From Cocleimonas flava (GTDB lineage: Bacteria; Pseudomonadota; Gammaproteobacteria; Thiotrichales; Thiotrichaceae), in the NCBI RefSeq assembly GCF_004339015.1, contig NZ_SMFQ01000005.1:372001-436000 (forward strand): 64,000 nt of DNA, read 5' to 3'. Numbering within the stretch: position 1 is the first letter of the stretch; every line of letters begins with the position of its first letter. Below the pieces are notes generated by a model. That model was not told where the DNA came from. It ran no database searches and was given only the letters and a program-made list of their open reading frames with translations. Shown one piece after another: positions 7,710-15,887 of this stretch. The translations under genes were made by a program, and so were the position numbers.

Positions 7710-9560
7710 ATGCCAGAGTATCGTTCACGTACATCCACCCACGGCCGTAATATGGCTGGAGCCAGAGCCCTATGGCGTGCTACTGGTATGCAAGATGGCG
7801 ATTTCAGCAAGCCCATCATCGCTATTGCAAATTCATTCACACAGTTTGTGCCTGGTCATGTTCATCTGAAAGACATGGGTCAACTTGTTGCACGCGAAAT
7901 AGAAAAAGCGGGCGGCGTCGCAAAAGAATTCAATACCATTGCTGTTGATGATGGTATAGCGATGGGTCACGATGGCATGCTTTACAGCCTTCCTTCACGC
8001 GAGATTATTTCCGATTCAGTAGAGTACATGGTAAACGCACATTGTGCGGATGCTTTAGTCTGTATTTCTAACTGTGACAAAATCACACCAGGCATGTTAA
8101 ACGCTGCCTTACGCTTGAATATCCCCGTAATATTTGTATCTGGTGGACCAATGGAATCTGGCAAGGCCGTTATTCAGGAGCAAGTTGTAAAGCTTGATCT
8201 GGTTGATGCCATGGTTTCAGCAGCCGATGACAATGTCTCTGATGATGACGTGTTTAAAACAGAAGTTTCAGCCTGTCCTACCTGCGGATCTTGTTCAGGT
8301 ATGTTTACCGCAAACTCAATGAACTGTTTGACCGAAGCCTTAGGCTTATCATTGCCAGGTAATGGATCAATGCTGGCAACGCATTCAGATCGTGAGCAGT
8401 TATTCTTGGAAGCAGCTCGCCAGATCATGGTGCTTACAAAGCGTTATTACGAAGAAGATGACGAGACCGCACTACCACGCAACATTGCTAACTTCAAAGC
8501 GTTTGAAAATGCAATGAGCCTCGATATCACCATGGGTGGTTCGACCAATACTGTTCTGCATTTACTTGCTGCAGCTCATGAAGCTAAAGTTGATTTCACC
8601 ATGGACGATATGGATCGTTTATCTCGCTCAGTGCCTAATTTGAGCAAAGTAGCACCCGCAACTCAGCTATACCACATGGAAGATGTGCATCGCGCTGGCG
8701 GTGTTTTCAGAATTCTGGGGGAGCTAGACCGAGGCGGCATGCTACACACTGAATGTAATACTGTTCACGCTCGTACTATGGGCGAAGCACTGGAAAAGTG
8801 GGACATCGCACGTAACCCATCTGAAGAAGTACAAACTTTCTATAAAGCGGCTCCGGGAAATGTGCGTACTGTGCATGCGTTTAGTCAAAGCAAACGCTGG
8901 GATGATCTTGATATCGACAAAGTCGGTGGATGTATTCGTGATGTTGAGCACGCTTACTCAAAAGATGGCGGTTTAGCCGTACTCTACGGCAATATCGCAG
9001 AAGACGGTTGTATCGTAAAGACTGCAGGTGTTGATGAGCATATCTTGACTTTTAAAGGGCGCGCACGTGTTTATGAATCTCAAGACGATGCAGTAACGGC
9101 AATCCTTGCAGATGAAATCGTTGAAGGCGATATCGTTGTTATTCTTTATGAAGGACCAAAAGGTGGACCGGGCATGCAGGAAATGCTGTATCCAACCAGT
9201 TACCTAAAATCAAAAGGTCTTGGCAAAGCTTGTGCGTTGATCACTGACGGTCGTTTCTCAGGCGGTACATCGGGTTTATCTATTGGACACGCGTCACCAG
9301 AAGCAGCTGAAGGCGGAGCGATTGGATTAGTCGAAGAAGGAGATACGATTGATATCGACATTCCGAACCGTAAAATTTCACTTCGTATTTCTGACGATGA
9401 GCTGCAACAGCGCCGTGACGCAATGGATGCCAAAGGCAGCGCAGGCTGGAAAGCAGGTCCTCGTCCTAGAAACGTTACCCAGGCACTAAGAGCTTATGCG
9501 GCGATGGCGACATCTGCAGCAAAAGGGGCAGTTAGAGATGTTTCTCAAGTTGAGAAGTAA
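7710..9560 (+). CDS. ilvD: dihydroxy-acid dehydratase
   Basis: It dehydrates 2,3-dihydroxy-3-methylbutanoate and 2,3-dihydroxy-3-methylpentanoate to the 2-keto acids that IlvE then aminates to valine and isoleucine. The 616-residue length is typical. Iron-sulfur cluster cysteines are visible in [12 protein letters not shown] and [20 protein letters not shown]; the catalytic-loop region [20 protein letters not shown] (here [11 protein letters not shown]) is intact. Start at 7710 gives the standard [20 protein letters not shown] terminus with a weak GAGAGAAG upstream. It stands alone, not in an ilv operon; ilvE is at 31.5 kb. It ends against a strong hairpin at 9589-9617. Confidence 0.97.
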   Translation: MPEYRSRTSTHGRNMAGARALWRATGMQDGDFSKPIIAIANSFTQFVPGHVHLKDMGQLVAREIEKAGGVAKEFNTIAVDDGIAMGHDGMLYSLPSREIISDSVEYMVNAHCADALVCISNCDKITPGMLNAALRLNIPVIFVSGGPMESGKAVIQEQVVKLDLVDAMVSAADDNVSDDDVFKTEVSACPTCGSCSGMFTANSMNCLTEALGLSLPGNGSMLATHSDREQLFLEAARQIMVLTKRYYEEDDETALPRNIANFKAFENAMSLDITMGGSTNTVLHLLAAAHEAKVDFTMDDMDRLSRSVPNLSKVAPATQLYHMEDVHRAGGVFRILGELDRGGMLHTECNTVHARTMGEALEKWDIARNPSEEVQTFYKAAPGNVRTVHAFSQSKRWDDLDIDKVGGCIRDVEHAYSKDGGLAVLYGNIAEDGCIVKTAGVDEHILTFKGRARVYESQDDAVTAILADEIVEGDIVVILYEGPKGGPGMQEMLYPTSYLKSKGLGKACALITDGRFSGGTSGLSIGHASPEAAEGGAIGLVEEGDTIDIDIPNRKISLRISDDELQQRRDAMDAKGSAGWKAGPRPRNVTQALRAYAAMATSAAKGAVRDVSQVEK

Positions 9561-9588
9561 CAGCTTCTAAATCCATTATCCCATTGCT

Positions 9589-9617
9589 CAAGATGCCACT
9601 AAAATGGTGGCATCTTG
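9589..9617. terminator. strong hairpin between convergent ilvD and the midcut-like gene
   Basis: CAAGATGCCAC and GTGGCATCTTG are exact inverted copies around a seven-base loop. It sits between the convergent ends of two genes and probably terminates from both sides, although no long T-run follows. Confidence 0.65.
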
Positions 9618-9661
9618 AATTCTTGCGAATCTATCCTCAAGGAAATTCTCGCTAGATAAAC

Positions 9662-10282
9662 TTATTTCCATATATTCGTTGAAGGTTTACCTTCTAATTC
9701 TAGAACTGGACCTAGATCTTCTCCTCCATCATCCAATGACCTACAGCCTATCCCACATATCTCCCCCGGAGATAAACTTGGAGTAGACATACAATCAAGA
9801 ACACCAACTGGCTCTATAGTAGAATAGTAATCACAAATAGAGCCTTCATAAGGACCAGCACTTAAAATATTAATCGTTTGTGTTGGAGTAAGGCTATTTT
9901 CAAAGTGGTATGCCTGATAATTCTCCAAAGCTATTGGGGTATTAAAAGTAATAATAGGAGTATTTGCGAACCCTGCCTTTGCATCACTTACAAGCTTAAT
10001 TCCACTACCACCAAAGCCAAAAGCGCTGACTCCTATTAACATAACAAAAAACTTATTAGCATTTGAGCCTTTTTGTCGAGTAACTTTAAAAGCGACAACA
10101 AAAAGCAAAAGACTTAATACAATTAACATCGTACCACTTAAACTAGGAACTGCTGTAGGAGATGCAAGACTAAATGTGATACTGCCACCTCCAGTAGTAC
10201 CGGCTAAAACTGAGGACGTGGTTATTGTTGAAATTAAAAAAATCAAATGTAACTTATACAGTAATGCTGAAAATCTTCTCAT
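9662..10282 (-). CDS. midcut-by-XrtH-like exosortase substrate protein
   Basis: The 206-residue protein has an N-terminal signal peptide (hydrophobic 8-27, likely site after SSVLA-G). After a short Gly-rich region comes a sorting-signal-like tripartite block in the middle of the protein: VPSLSG (45-50), a hydrophobic span (51-67) and a basic patch (KVTRQKG). This resembles IPTL/PEP-CTERM signals recognised by exosortase H, but it is followed by a second hydrophobic span (about 77-92) and a C-terminal domain of about 110 residues containing CDYYS, DCMS and EICGIGCRS cysteines. That layout is what I recall of the family named midcut-by-XrtH. No exosortase gene is in the window. Ribosome binding site AGGGA precedes the ATG. 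Confidence 0.6.
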   Translation of the reverse strand: MRRFSALLYKLHLIFLISTITTSSVLAGTTGGGSITFSLASPTAVPSLSGTMLIVLSLLLFVVAFKVTRQKGSNANKFFVMLIGVSAFGFGGSGIKLVSDAKAGFANTPIITFNTPIALENYQAYHFENSLTPTQTINILSAGPYEGSICDYYSTIEPVGVLDCMSTPSLSPGEICGIGCRSLDDGGEDLGPVLELEGKPSTNIWK

Positions 10283-10346
10283 ATTTATTTCCCTTTTTTA
10301 TACTTGCTATTAAAACTCCGTTATTTTTTATTTTTATTTTGATACG

Positions 10347-10375
10347 AATATAGAAGAATCATTTAGCAATAGCAA
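10347..10375 (-). promoter_or_regulatory. possible sigma-70 promoter of the midcut-like gene
   Basis: On the minus strand TTGCTA is followed after 17 bases by TATATT, about 65 bases before the ATG at 10282. The surrounding DNA is AT-rich, so chance matches are likely. Confidence 0.35.
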
Positions 10376-10480
10376 ACCAGTACACCATAAATTTAGAATT
10401 CTTCATTTTCTTACTATAGTGAATGTTTATTATGATCAAAGACCTGTTAAATTAAATCTCTTCAACAAAGAACGATATAG

Positions 10481-11758
10481 TCAAAACCTATTCACTGAAA
10501 AACTACTCAATACATCTTTAAAATCAGCCAGTGTTTGATTGCTTTTATCACCATCAATCAACGCCGTAATAATTTTTGCTGATATGGGTGCTTGCGTTAA
10601 TCCCAAATGTTGATGACCAAAGACCATGCCAATTTGAGGGTGTTCCGGGTGTAAGTCGATAACTGGCAAAGAATCTGGCAATGTTGAGCGATTACCCATC
10701 CATTTACTGGGCTGTTGTTTATCAGCATCAAAATTTGGGATTATTGCATTGATATGCTTACTTAAGGTGTCATAACGCTTTGCAACGGGTTTTGAATCTA
10801 CATTGGCAAACTCGGCAAAACCGGTGATTCGCATTCCGGTTTTGAGTGGCGTTAACATCACATGCCTATCAGCCGACATAATCAATCGCTTAAATTTAAC
10901 CGGACTTTCTGGAAACGTTAAGTGATAACCTCGTTCGGCTACCAGCGGAATATCCAGCCCCAGCTGTTCAAGTAGTTTTTTACTCCAGACTCCCGCGCAA
11001 ACCACTAATTTATCAAAGTCAAAATCACCACTGGAGGTAGATAAACCAACGCGTTGATTAGGCGTAGAGATTTGCTTCACTTCTGATTGTTTAAAATTCC
11101 CACCTTGCTGTACAAAGCGATCAAATAGAGCGACTGCCGTTTCGTAGGGGTCTAATAATTGCACGGATTCTGGGCAATAAAGCGCATGTTTAATATCACG
11201 CGATAACGCGGGCTCTTTCTCAAATACAGCTGCGTCTTTTAAGATTTCACACTCAATACCCTGTGCTTGTAGTGCTTTCTGGCAGTTTTCTGCTTGCTTG
11301 ATACTTGAAGACTTTTCCCAAACCTGAAGATAACCACTTTTACGCACCATTTCTTCGCAGTTAGATCTATTTAATAACGATTTCCAGGCATTTATGGAAT
11401 GTTTATTTAAAGCGACGATGGCTTTTCGGCTTTTATCTTGTCGTGAACTAGCCACCTCTTTTAGAAACTTAATGCTCCACGGGATAAAGGACAACAAGTG
11501 ATCGGGGGTAACTTTTAATGCCGCATTTTCACTAAAAAGTTGCTTCACCGCAGAGACGATATTCCCCACTGTAGCCTGAGGATCGATGAGCTCTATGGCA
11601 AGGAAGCTGGCATTACCATAGGAAGTCTCAGTTGCTGGCTCGGTTTTATCAAATAACGTAACCTGATAACCAGCTTCCTGTAATTCGAGCGCTGTAGTAA
11701 TACCAATAATACCACTACCGACAATCGCAACAGTGCCTTTCGGTTGGTCTTGATTCAT
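10481..11758 (-). CDS. FAD-dependent D-amino-acid dehydrogenase-like oxidoreductase (DadA family)
   Basis: The 425-residue protein opens with a Rossmann FAD site, VGSGIIGITTALELQEAGYQVTLFDK (GSGIIG at 14-19), and ends in the DAO-family FAD-contacting segment (GMVFGHQHLGLTQAP). CAGVWSKKLLEQLG and YHLTFPESP are typical of DadA-like deaminating dehydrogenases. It oxidises an amino or imino acid, probably D-configured, feeding electrons to the membrane. It lies one base downstream of the ornithine-cyclodeaminase-like gene, so the two form an operon. Together they suggest catabolism or racemisation of proline-like or D-amino acids; substrate is unknown. Confidence 0.75.
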   Translation of the reverse strand: MNQDQPKGTVAIVGSGIIGITTALELQEAGYQVTLFDKTEPATETSYGNASFLAIELIDPQATVGNIVSAVKQLFSENAALKVTPDHLLSFIPWSIKFLKEVASSRQDKSRKAIVALNKHSINAWKSLLNRSNCEEMVRKSGYLQVWEKSSSIKQAENCQKALQAQGIECEILKDAAVFEKEPALSRDIKHALYCPESVQLLDPYETAVALFDRFVQQGGNFKQSEVKQISTPNQRVGLSTSSGDFDFDKLVVCAGVWSKKLLEQLGLDIPLVAERGYHLTFPESPVKFKRLIMSADRHVMLTPLKTGMRITGFAEFANVDSKPVAKRYDTLSKHINAIIPNFDADKQQPSKWMGNRSTLPDSLPVIDLHPEHPQIGMVFGHQHLGLTQAPISAKIITALIDGDKSNQTLADFKDVLSSFSVNRF

Positions 11759-11759
11759 C

Positions 11760-12734
11760 TTAAGTTTCGTCTACTAAACCTTCATAAGCCAAAATAGCTG
11801 CCGCTAAATCTTCTCTTGCTGCACCCACCGATTTAAAGAGAGTGATTTGTTGATCGCTGTCTTTAAGCTGACTGCGCCCCTCGTGCTGCTTTCCACTCAA
11901 TTCAGATAATTCGGCAACGACATCATTTTTATCAAACGCACCATTTTCTATGGGTTGAGTTAAATCACCCGCTTCAACGATGGCTGCCAGTCTTGTGTCG
12001 ACAAAAACGGCTGATTTCTGGACCGCAGCATCATCGGTTTCACGCATATCTGGTTTAAATCCGCCTACTAAATCGAGGTGCGTACCAGGCGTTAGCCATT
12101 CACCTAAAATAATGGCTTGAGTCGACATAGTTGCACAACTGATGATATCTGCCGAAGCTGCGGAATTAGCTAAATCTACATCCGTACATACGGTTGCGGG
12201 TAATCCTTCTGCAACAAATGTGGCAACCAGCTTTTCTGCAGATTGTTGATTTCGGCTCCATACTTCGATCTGATCTATTGGTCGGACAGCACTGTGCGCA
12301 TACACTAATTCACGGGCTAATCGACCAGAACCAATGAGCAATAATTTATGCGAATCTGCACGAGATAAATATCGACTGGCCAGCGCTGAAGCTGCAGCAG
12401 TGCGTCTGGCAGTTAGCTCATCCGCATCAACTTGCAGTAATGGTTCGCCTGTTTTTGCACTACTGAGTAGATAACTGCCATTCAACCCTGGAAGTCCTCG
12501 AGCGCTATTCCCGGGAAAAATAGTAACTTGTTTCACCCCAAGATACTCGCCTTCGATCCAGGCTGGTTTTAATAACAGCGAAGCGGTTGGCTCATTGAGT
12601 ACGTTCAAGTCATGCTGATGACGCAAGGGCTCAATCACTTCAGAGGTGAAAACGGTATCGATGGCGTCAATCAAGTCTAGCCACGGAAGTTTTGCTTTAA
12701 GTTGCTCACTGCCAAGATAAGGTATGGAATTCAT
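11760..12734 (-). CDS. ornithine cyclodeaminase / mu-crystallin family protein
   Basis: The 324-residue protein matches the OCD/mu-crystallin family: PGLNGSYLLSSAKTGEPLL, DADELTARRTAAASALASRYLSR split by the fold, then the NAD(P)-binding loop LLLIGSGRLARELV near residue 130 and HLDLVGGFKPDMRE. Family members are ornithine cyclodeaminases, alanine dehydrogenases, and delta1-pyrroline-2-carboxylate or ketimine reductases. Being followed after one base by a DadA-like oxidase suggests an imino-acid reductase paired with an amino-acid oxidase, as in hydroxyproline or D-proline pathways, but that is inference. Upstream lies a copy of the C-run element with a ten-C run. Confidence 0.75.
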   Translation of the reverse strand: MNSIPYLGSEQLKAKLPWLDLIDAIDTVFTSEVIEPLRHQHDLNVLNEPTASLLLKPAWIEGEYLGVKQVTIFPGNSARGLPGLNGSYLLSSAKTGEPLLQVDADELTARRTAAASALASRYLSRADSHKLLLIGSGRLARELVYAHSAVRPIDQIEVWSRNQQSAEKLVATFVAEGLPATVCTDVDLANSAASADIISCATMSTQAIILGEWLTPGTHLDLVGGFKPDMRETDDAAVQKSAVFVDTRLAAIVEAGDLTQPIENGAFDKNDVVAELSELSGKQHEGRSQLKDSDQQITLFKSVGAAREDLAAAILAYEGLVDET

Positions 12735-12779
12735 TTAAATGCTCACAAAATTTGATACAGGATATTATAGTTTATTAAA

Positions 12780-12812
12780 TACCCCCCCCCCTACTTTGAA
12801 GGCATTTTTTTA
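12780..12812 (+). repeat. Interspersed C-run element, copy D (ten-C run)
   Basis: A run of ten C, then TACTTTGAAGGCATTTTTTTA. Both flanking genes are on the minus strand, so the plus-oriented copy is not a terminator for either. The long homopolymer is unique among the copies. Confidence 0.8.
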
Positions 12813-12843
12813 TGAGGATGAATCAGACAACAGCATACACCCA

Positions 12844-12869
12844 GGATTTAAATAGGGGATTCAAATAGG
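12844..12869 (+). repeat. 13-bp tandem duplication downstream of gpsA
   Basis: GGATTTAAATAGG at 12844-12856 is followed directly by GGATTCAAATAGG, with one mismatch, in the intergenic space after gpsA. Confidence 0.7.
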
Positions 12870-12905
12870 GCATCAAAGATAAAGAATTAGAAGTACGGTT
12901 AAAAA

Positions 12906-13919
12906 TTAGAATTCAGGCTTCAATTCGCGCGCAAGCAATTCTTTAACAGCATCTTCTGGCGCCATATTTTCGTAAATGACTTTGTGAACGCACGCGCTAA
13001 TCGGCATTTCAACTCCAGCTCGATCAGCCAACAAATGAATACTATGAGATGTCTTGGCACCTTCTACCGCTTGACCAATTTCAGCGATTGCCACATCAAT
13101 ATTCTTGCCTTCACCCAGCGCCAAACCCAAACGACGATTACGCGATTGATTATCTGTACAGGTCAAAACCAGATCACCCACGCCAGATAAACCCATAATA
13201 GTTTCGTTTTGCGCACCCATCTTATCCGCGAGACGCATAATTTCTGCGAGACCTCGGGTGATAATTGCCGCTCGGGCATTCGCCCCAAAGCCCAAACCAT
13301 CTGAAATACCAGCAGCTATCGCTAATACATTCTTTACAGCGCCACCGAGCTCTACACCCAGTACATCATCGCTGGTGTAAACACGATAATTACCACCTTG
13401 AAAAGCCGCCGCAGTACGTTCTGCCAGAGCTACTGTAGAGGCAGCAGCAGTCATTGCTGAAGGTAAGCCTTTTGCTACTTCCGTCGCGAATGTTGGACCA
13501 GAAACCAGCCCATAATCTATTTCATCACCCAATTCTTCAATCAACACTTCATGAAGCAATTTACCGCTACCCACTTCCAAGCCTTTAGTTGCCCAAACAA
13601 TAGTATGAGATTTATTGAGTTTTGGTTTGAGTTGCTTGAGTAGATCGCGGAAACCATGGCTGGGTATAACTATTAGTTGATCATCTGAATGTTGCACAAG
13701 GTCATCGATAGAATCAGTGCATCTGAGGTTATCCGGGAAAGGAATTCCTGGAAGGTATGCTGTATTTTCGCGAGCTTTGTCGCAGGCTTCGATATGCTTG
13801 GGGTCAAAACCCCAAAGAAGCACATCCAGGCCATTTCTCGCGAGTTGCAACGCCAGAGCTGTTCCCCATGAACCTGCACCGTAAACCGATATTTTCTGGG
13901 GACGCTCTGATGTTGTCAT
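12906..13919 (-). CDS. gpsA: NAD(P)-dependent glycerol-3-phosphate dehydrogenase
   Basis: It reduces dihydroxyacetone phosphate to sn-glycerol-3-phosphate, the backbone for phospholipid synthesis. The N-terminal nucleotide site is YGAGSWGTALALQLARNG (residues 13-30); the motifs WATKGLE, GPTFATEVAKGLPSA and the active-site lysine region GGAVKNVLAIAAGISDGLGFGANARAA are intact. Length 337 is normal. It follows secB and grxC on the same strand, the usual gammaproteobacterial order rhodanese-grxC-secB-gpsA. The start is preceded by AAGAG, which occurs in three 15-base tandem copies at 13925-13962. Confidence 0.97.
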   Translation of the reverse strand: MTTSERPQKISVYGAGSWGTALALQLARNGLDVLLWGFDPKHIEACDKARENTAYLPGIPFPDNLRCTDSIDDLVQHSDDQLIVIPSHGFRDLLKQLKPKLNKSHTIVWATKGLEVGSGKLLHEVLIEELGDEIDYGLVSGPTFATEVAKGLPSAMTAAASTVALAERTAAAFQGGNYRVYTSDDVLGVELGGAVKNVLAIAAGISDGLGFGANARAAIITRGLAEIMRLADKMGAQNETIMGLSGVGDLVLTCTDNQSRNRRLGLALGEGKNIDVAIAEIGQAVEGAKTSHSIHLLADRAGVEMPISACVHKVIYENMAPEDAVKELLARELKPEF

Positions 13920-13924
13920 GTTTT

Positions 13925-13969
13925 TTACTCTTCTTAAATTTACTCTTCTAATACTTACTCTTAAACGAT
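13925..13969 (-). repeat. three tandem 15-bp units with ribosome-binding-site-like core before gpsA
   Basis: TTACTCTT recurs at 13925, 13940 and 13955, exactly 15 bases apart; on the coding (minus) strand each reads AAGAGTAA. The copy nearest gpsA is placed to serve as its ribosome binding site, so the array looks like duplicated initiation sequence in the secB-gpsA gap. Confidence 0.75.
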
Positions 13970-13992
13970 ATATGCTTAGACAGATCGACTAT

Positions 13993-14529
13993 TTATACTT
14001 CAGTCGTCTCTGCTGGTGCTCCACCGTTTGCTTGAGCTTCTTCTTGCTGTTTAGCAATATTTTGAGCATAAAGTGCATCAAAGTTAATTGGTGAAAGATG
14101 CATTTCAGGGAAGCTACCTTTTGATACCAAGTTTGAAATCACTTCACGTGCATAAGGGAATAAATTACTTGGACAGTAACTAGCCAATAAATGGTTTAAC
14201 TGCTCAGCTGGGTAACCTTTAATAAGGAAAGCACCTGCTTGAACCACTTCTACAAGAAATGCAGTTTTACCGTCTTTACCTTTTACTGATACTGTTAAAT
14301 GAAGCTCAACTTCATAGTGGTCGTCACCTAAAGGATTAACCTGAGTATTTAGATTTAGGTTTGTATCTGGCTCCCAATCCTGCGTAAAAATAGCTGGGCT
14401 ATTTGGAGACTCAAATGAAATATCTTTAACGTATACACGCTCGATAATAAACTGTTGCTCTTGAGCTTCAGTATTTTGAACAGCTTCCTGTCCGTTTGCG
14501 CCGTTTTGTGAATTTGTATCTTCAGCCAT
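13993..14529 (-). CDS. secB: protein-export chaperone SecB
   Basis: A tetrameric cytosolic chaperone that holds preproteins unfolded for SecA. The sequence has the family core FIIERVYVKDISFESPNSP, VELHLTVSVKG, FLVEVVQAGAF and CPSNLFPYAREVISNLVSKGSFPEMHLSPINFDALY. The 178 residues include a Gln/Asn-rich N-terminal extension and an Ala/Glu-rich C-terminal tail, slightly longer than the roughly 155 of E. coli. Its start overlaps the end of grxC by eight bases, indicating translational coupling; gpsA follows. Confidence 0.96.
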   Translation of the reverse strand: MAEDTNSQNGANGQEAVQNTEAQEQQFIIERVYVKDISFESPNSPAIFTQDWEPDTNLNLNTQVNPLGDDHYEVELHLTVSVKGKDGKTAFLVEVVQAGAFLIKGYPAEQLNHLLASYCPSNLFPYAREVISNLVSKGSFPEMHLSPINFDALYAQNIAKQQEEAQANGGAPAETTEV

Positions 14530-14791
14530 CTTGTTCTATCCCTAATTTCTGATCCAGTTCGCCTTGTCGGTCGAGAGCGGCAATGTCATCATAACCACCT
14601 ACGGATTCATCATTTATAAAAATCTGCGGAACGGTATTTCGCCCGCTACGTTGTTCCATTTCATCCCATAGATCGCGGTCACGACCTACGCTTATTTCGG
14701 TATATTCTACGCCTTTTTTCTTCAGTAGCGACCTTGCCCGCATACAATATGGACAAAACCGTGTGGCATACATGATTACTTCAGCAGGCAT
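14522..14791 (-). CDS. grxC: glutaredoxin 3
   Basis: A small dithiol glutaredoxin of 89 residues with the active-site motif CPYC at residues 13-16 and the cis-proline segment NTVPQIFINDESVGGYDD for glutathione binding. It reduces protein and small-molecule disulfides in the cytosol. It lies between the membrane rhodanese and secB in the conserved gammaproteobacterial cluster and overlaps secB by eight bases. Confidence 0.95.
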   Translation of the reverse strand: MPAEVIMYATRFCPYCMRARSLLKKKGVEYTEISVGRDRDLWDEMEQRSGRNTVPQIFINDESVGGYDDIAALDRQGELDQKLGIEQDG

Positions 14792-14801
14792 AAAATAGTA
14801 A

Positions 14802-15227
14802 TTATCGCTTAGTTAACGGTAAGTTGGCTGATTCCCACGCCATGATACCACCAGCAAGATTCGAAACGTTTTCAAAGCCAGCTTTGGTTAATTGGTTGCA
14901 TGCATTACCAGAACGACTACCACTACGGCAATAAACCAATACCGGTGATTGTTTACTCTTGTTTAACTCACCAATTTTTTGAGGTAATTGAGATAAAGTA
15001 ATATGTCTGGCGCCTTTAATCATTCCTGACGTTATTTCTTTATCTTCACGAACATCAACAACCACAGCGTCATCTTTATTTAATAACATTACGGCTTCAT
15101 TCACGTTAACTTGCTTATATTTTCTTGTAGCACGTGATATTTCAATTTTGATGATAAAAAACAATACGGCAATAAAACCCAATATAGGCAACGGGTTATT
15201 GCTAGCGAAATCAATATATTCTTGCAT
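14802..15227 (-). CDS. membrane-anchored rhodanese-like protein (YibN type)
   Basis: The 141-residue protein has one N-terminal transmembrane segment (about residues 13-27, LPILGFIAVLFFIIK) and a single rhodanese domain ending at residue 137. The active loop is VYCRSGSRSG with the persulfide-carrying cysteine at 100; DVREDKE marks the domain entry. It probably transfers sulfane sulfur at the inner membrane surface. It is ten bases upstream of grxC in the same operon, and the gene upstream on the same strand encodes an ArsR-type regulator with the cysteine pair of persulfide sensors, which fits a sulfur-related role. Confidence 0.88.
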   Translation of the reverse strand: MQEYIDFASNNPLPILGFIAVLFFIIKIEISRATRKYKQVNVNEAVMLLNKDDAVVVDVREDKEITSGMIKGARHITLSQLPQKIGELNKSKQSPVLVYCRSGSRSGNACNQLTKAGFENVSNLAGGIMAWESANLPLTKR

Positions 15228-15270
15228 GAATTTTCTTTAGAAATGAATAAAAAGGGTAAGATAACCGCAC

Positions 15271-15364
15271 TAGAGCTTTGCGTAAAGCTCTAATACTGTT
15301 TTTTCAGACTGAAGAGTCAGTCTAGTAGAATTATACAGGGCAACACGTCCTAATTTTAGGACGT
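15271..15364. other. three consecutive perfect stem-loops between the ArsR gene and the rhodanese gene
   Basis: 15271-15292 pairs TAGAGCTTT with AAAGCTCTA around GCGT; 15306-15323 pairs AGACTGA with TCAGTCT around AGAG; 15345-15364 pairs ACGTCCTAA with TTAGGACGT around TT. The first is followed on + by a T6 run after five bases, but no plus-strand gene precedes it. On the minus strand all three lie in the transcript from the ArsR gene into the rhodanese-grxC-secB operon, so they may terminate, attenuate or stabilise it. Confidence 0.7.
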
Positions 15365-15382
15365 AAAATACGCATATTGCGT

Positions 15383-15733
15383 TTAATGCGTACTACAAAA
15401 AACTTCTTGCATCATGCCGATAAGCTTCAGCGTACGAGCATCGCCTACACGATAAAATACTCGATTCGCTTCTTTTCTTGAAGCAAGTATTCCTTTGTCA
15501 CGTAAAATAGCTAAATGCTGTGAAATATTGCTTTGTGAAGTGCCGACACTTTCGACAATATCCTGAACACTGACTTCATTTTCACCAAGTACACACAAAA
15601 TTTTCAAACGTAAAGGGTGTGAAATAGCTTTAAGTGAACGCGATGCTGTTTCAACGTCCTCTTCTCTGACTAAAAGGTCACTGACAAGTGTGCAATTTTC
15701 ATCTGCGCCTTGAGCAATTTTAGGACTATTCAT
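15383..15733 (-). CDS. ArsR-family winged-helix regulator, SqrR/BigR-like
   Basis: The 116-residue protein has the ArsR winged-helix core: AISHPLRLKILCVLGENEVSVQDI, recognition helix QSNISQHLAILRDKG and wing RKEANRVFYRV. It lacks the metal-box CVC of ArsR/SmtB but has Cys47 (helix before the HTH) and Cys113 (C-terminal helix), 66 residues apart, the same spacing I recall for the persulfide-sensing pair of SqrR and BigR. A third cysteine is at 14. The next operon on the same strand starts with a rhodanese. I infer a repressor released by tetrasulfide formation between the two cysteines. An AT-rich inverted repeat upstream could be its operator. Confidence 0.78.
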   Translation of the reverse strand: MNSPKIAQGADENCTLVSDLLVREEDVETASRSLKAISHPLRLKILCVLGENEVSVQDIVESVGTSQSNISQHLAILRDKGILASRKEANRVFYRVGDARTLKLIGMMQEVFCSTH

Positions 15734-15775
15734 ATATTATATTAACTCGGTAGATGGGTTATATTCGTTATTCAA

Positions 15776-15805
15776 TATATTATAAAACAACGATACTATA
15801 ATATA
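15776..15805. promoter_or_regulatory. candidate operator of the ArsR-family regulator
   Basis: TATATTATA (15776-15784) and its inverted copy TATAATATA (15797-15805) are separated by 12 bases, about 45 bases upstream of the regulator start at 15733 and 80 bases before envC. A related ATATATTATATT lies at 15731-15742, next to the start codon. The base composition makes chance symmetry possible. Confidence 0.45.
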
Positions 15806-15887
15806 CTCCGACTGCATTTATATCAAGCCGATTATAATTTACGTTAAAGCTTAAAAGTTCGTTTATGAACTGATAAAATCTCGACAA

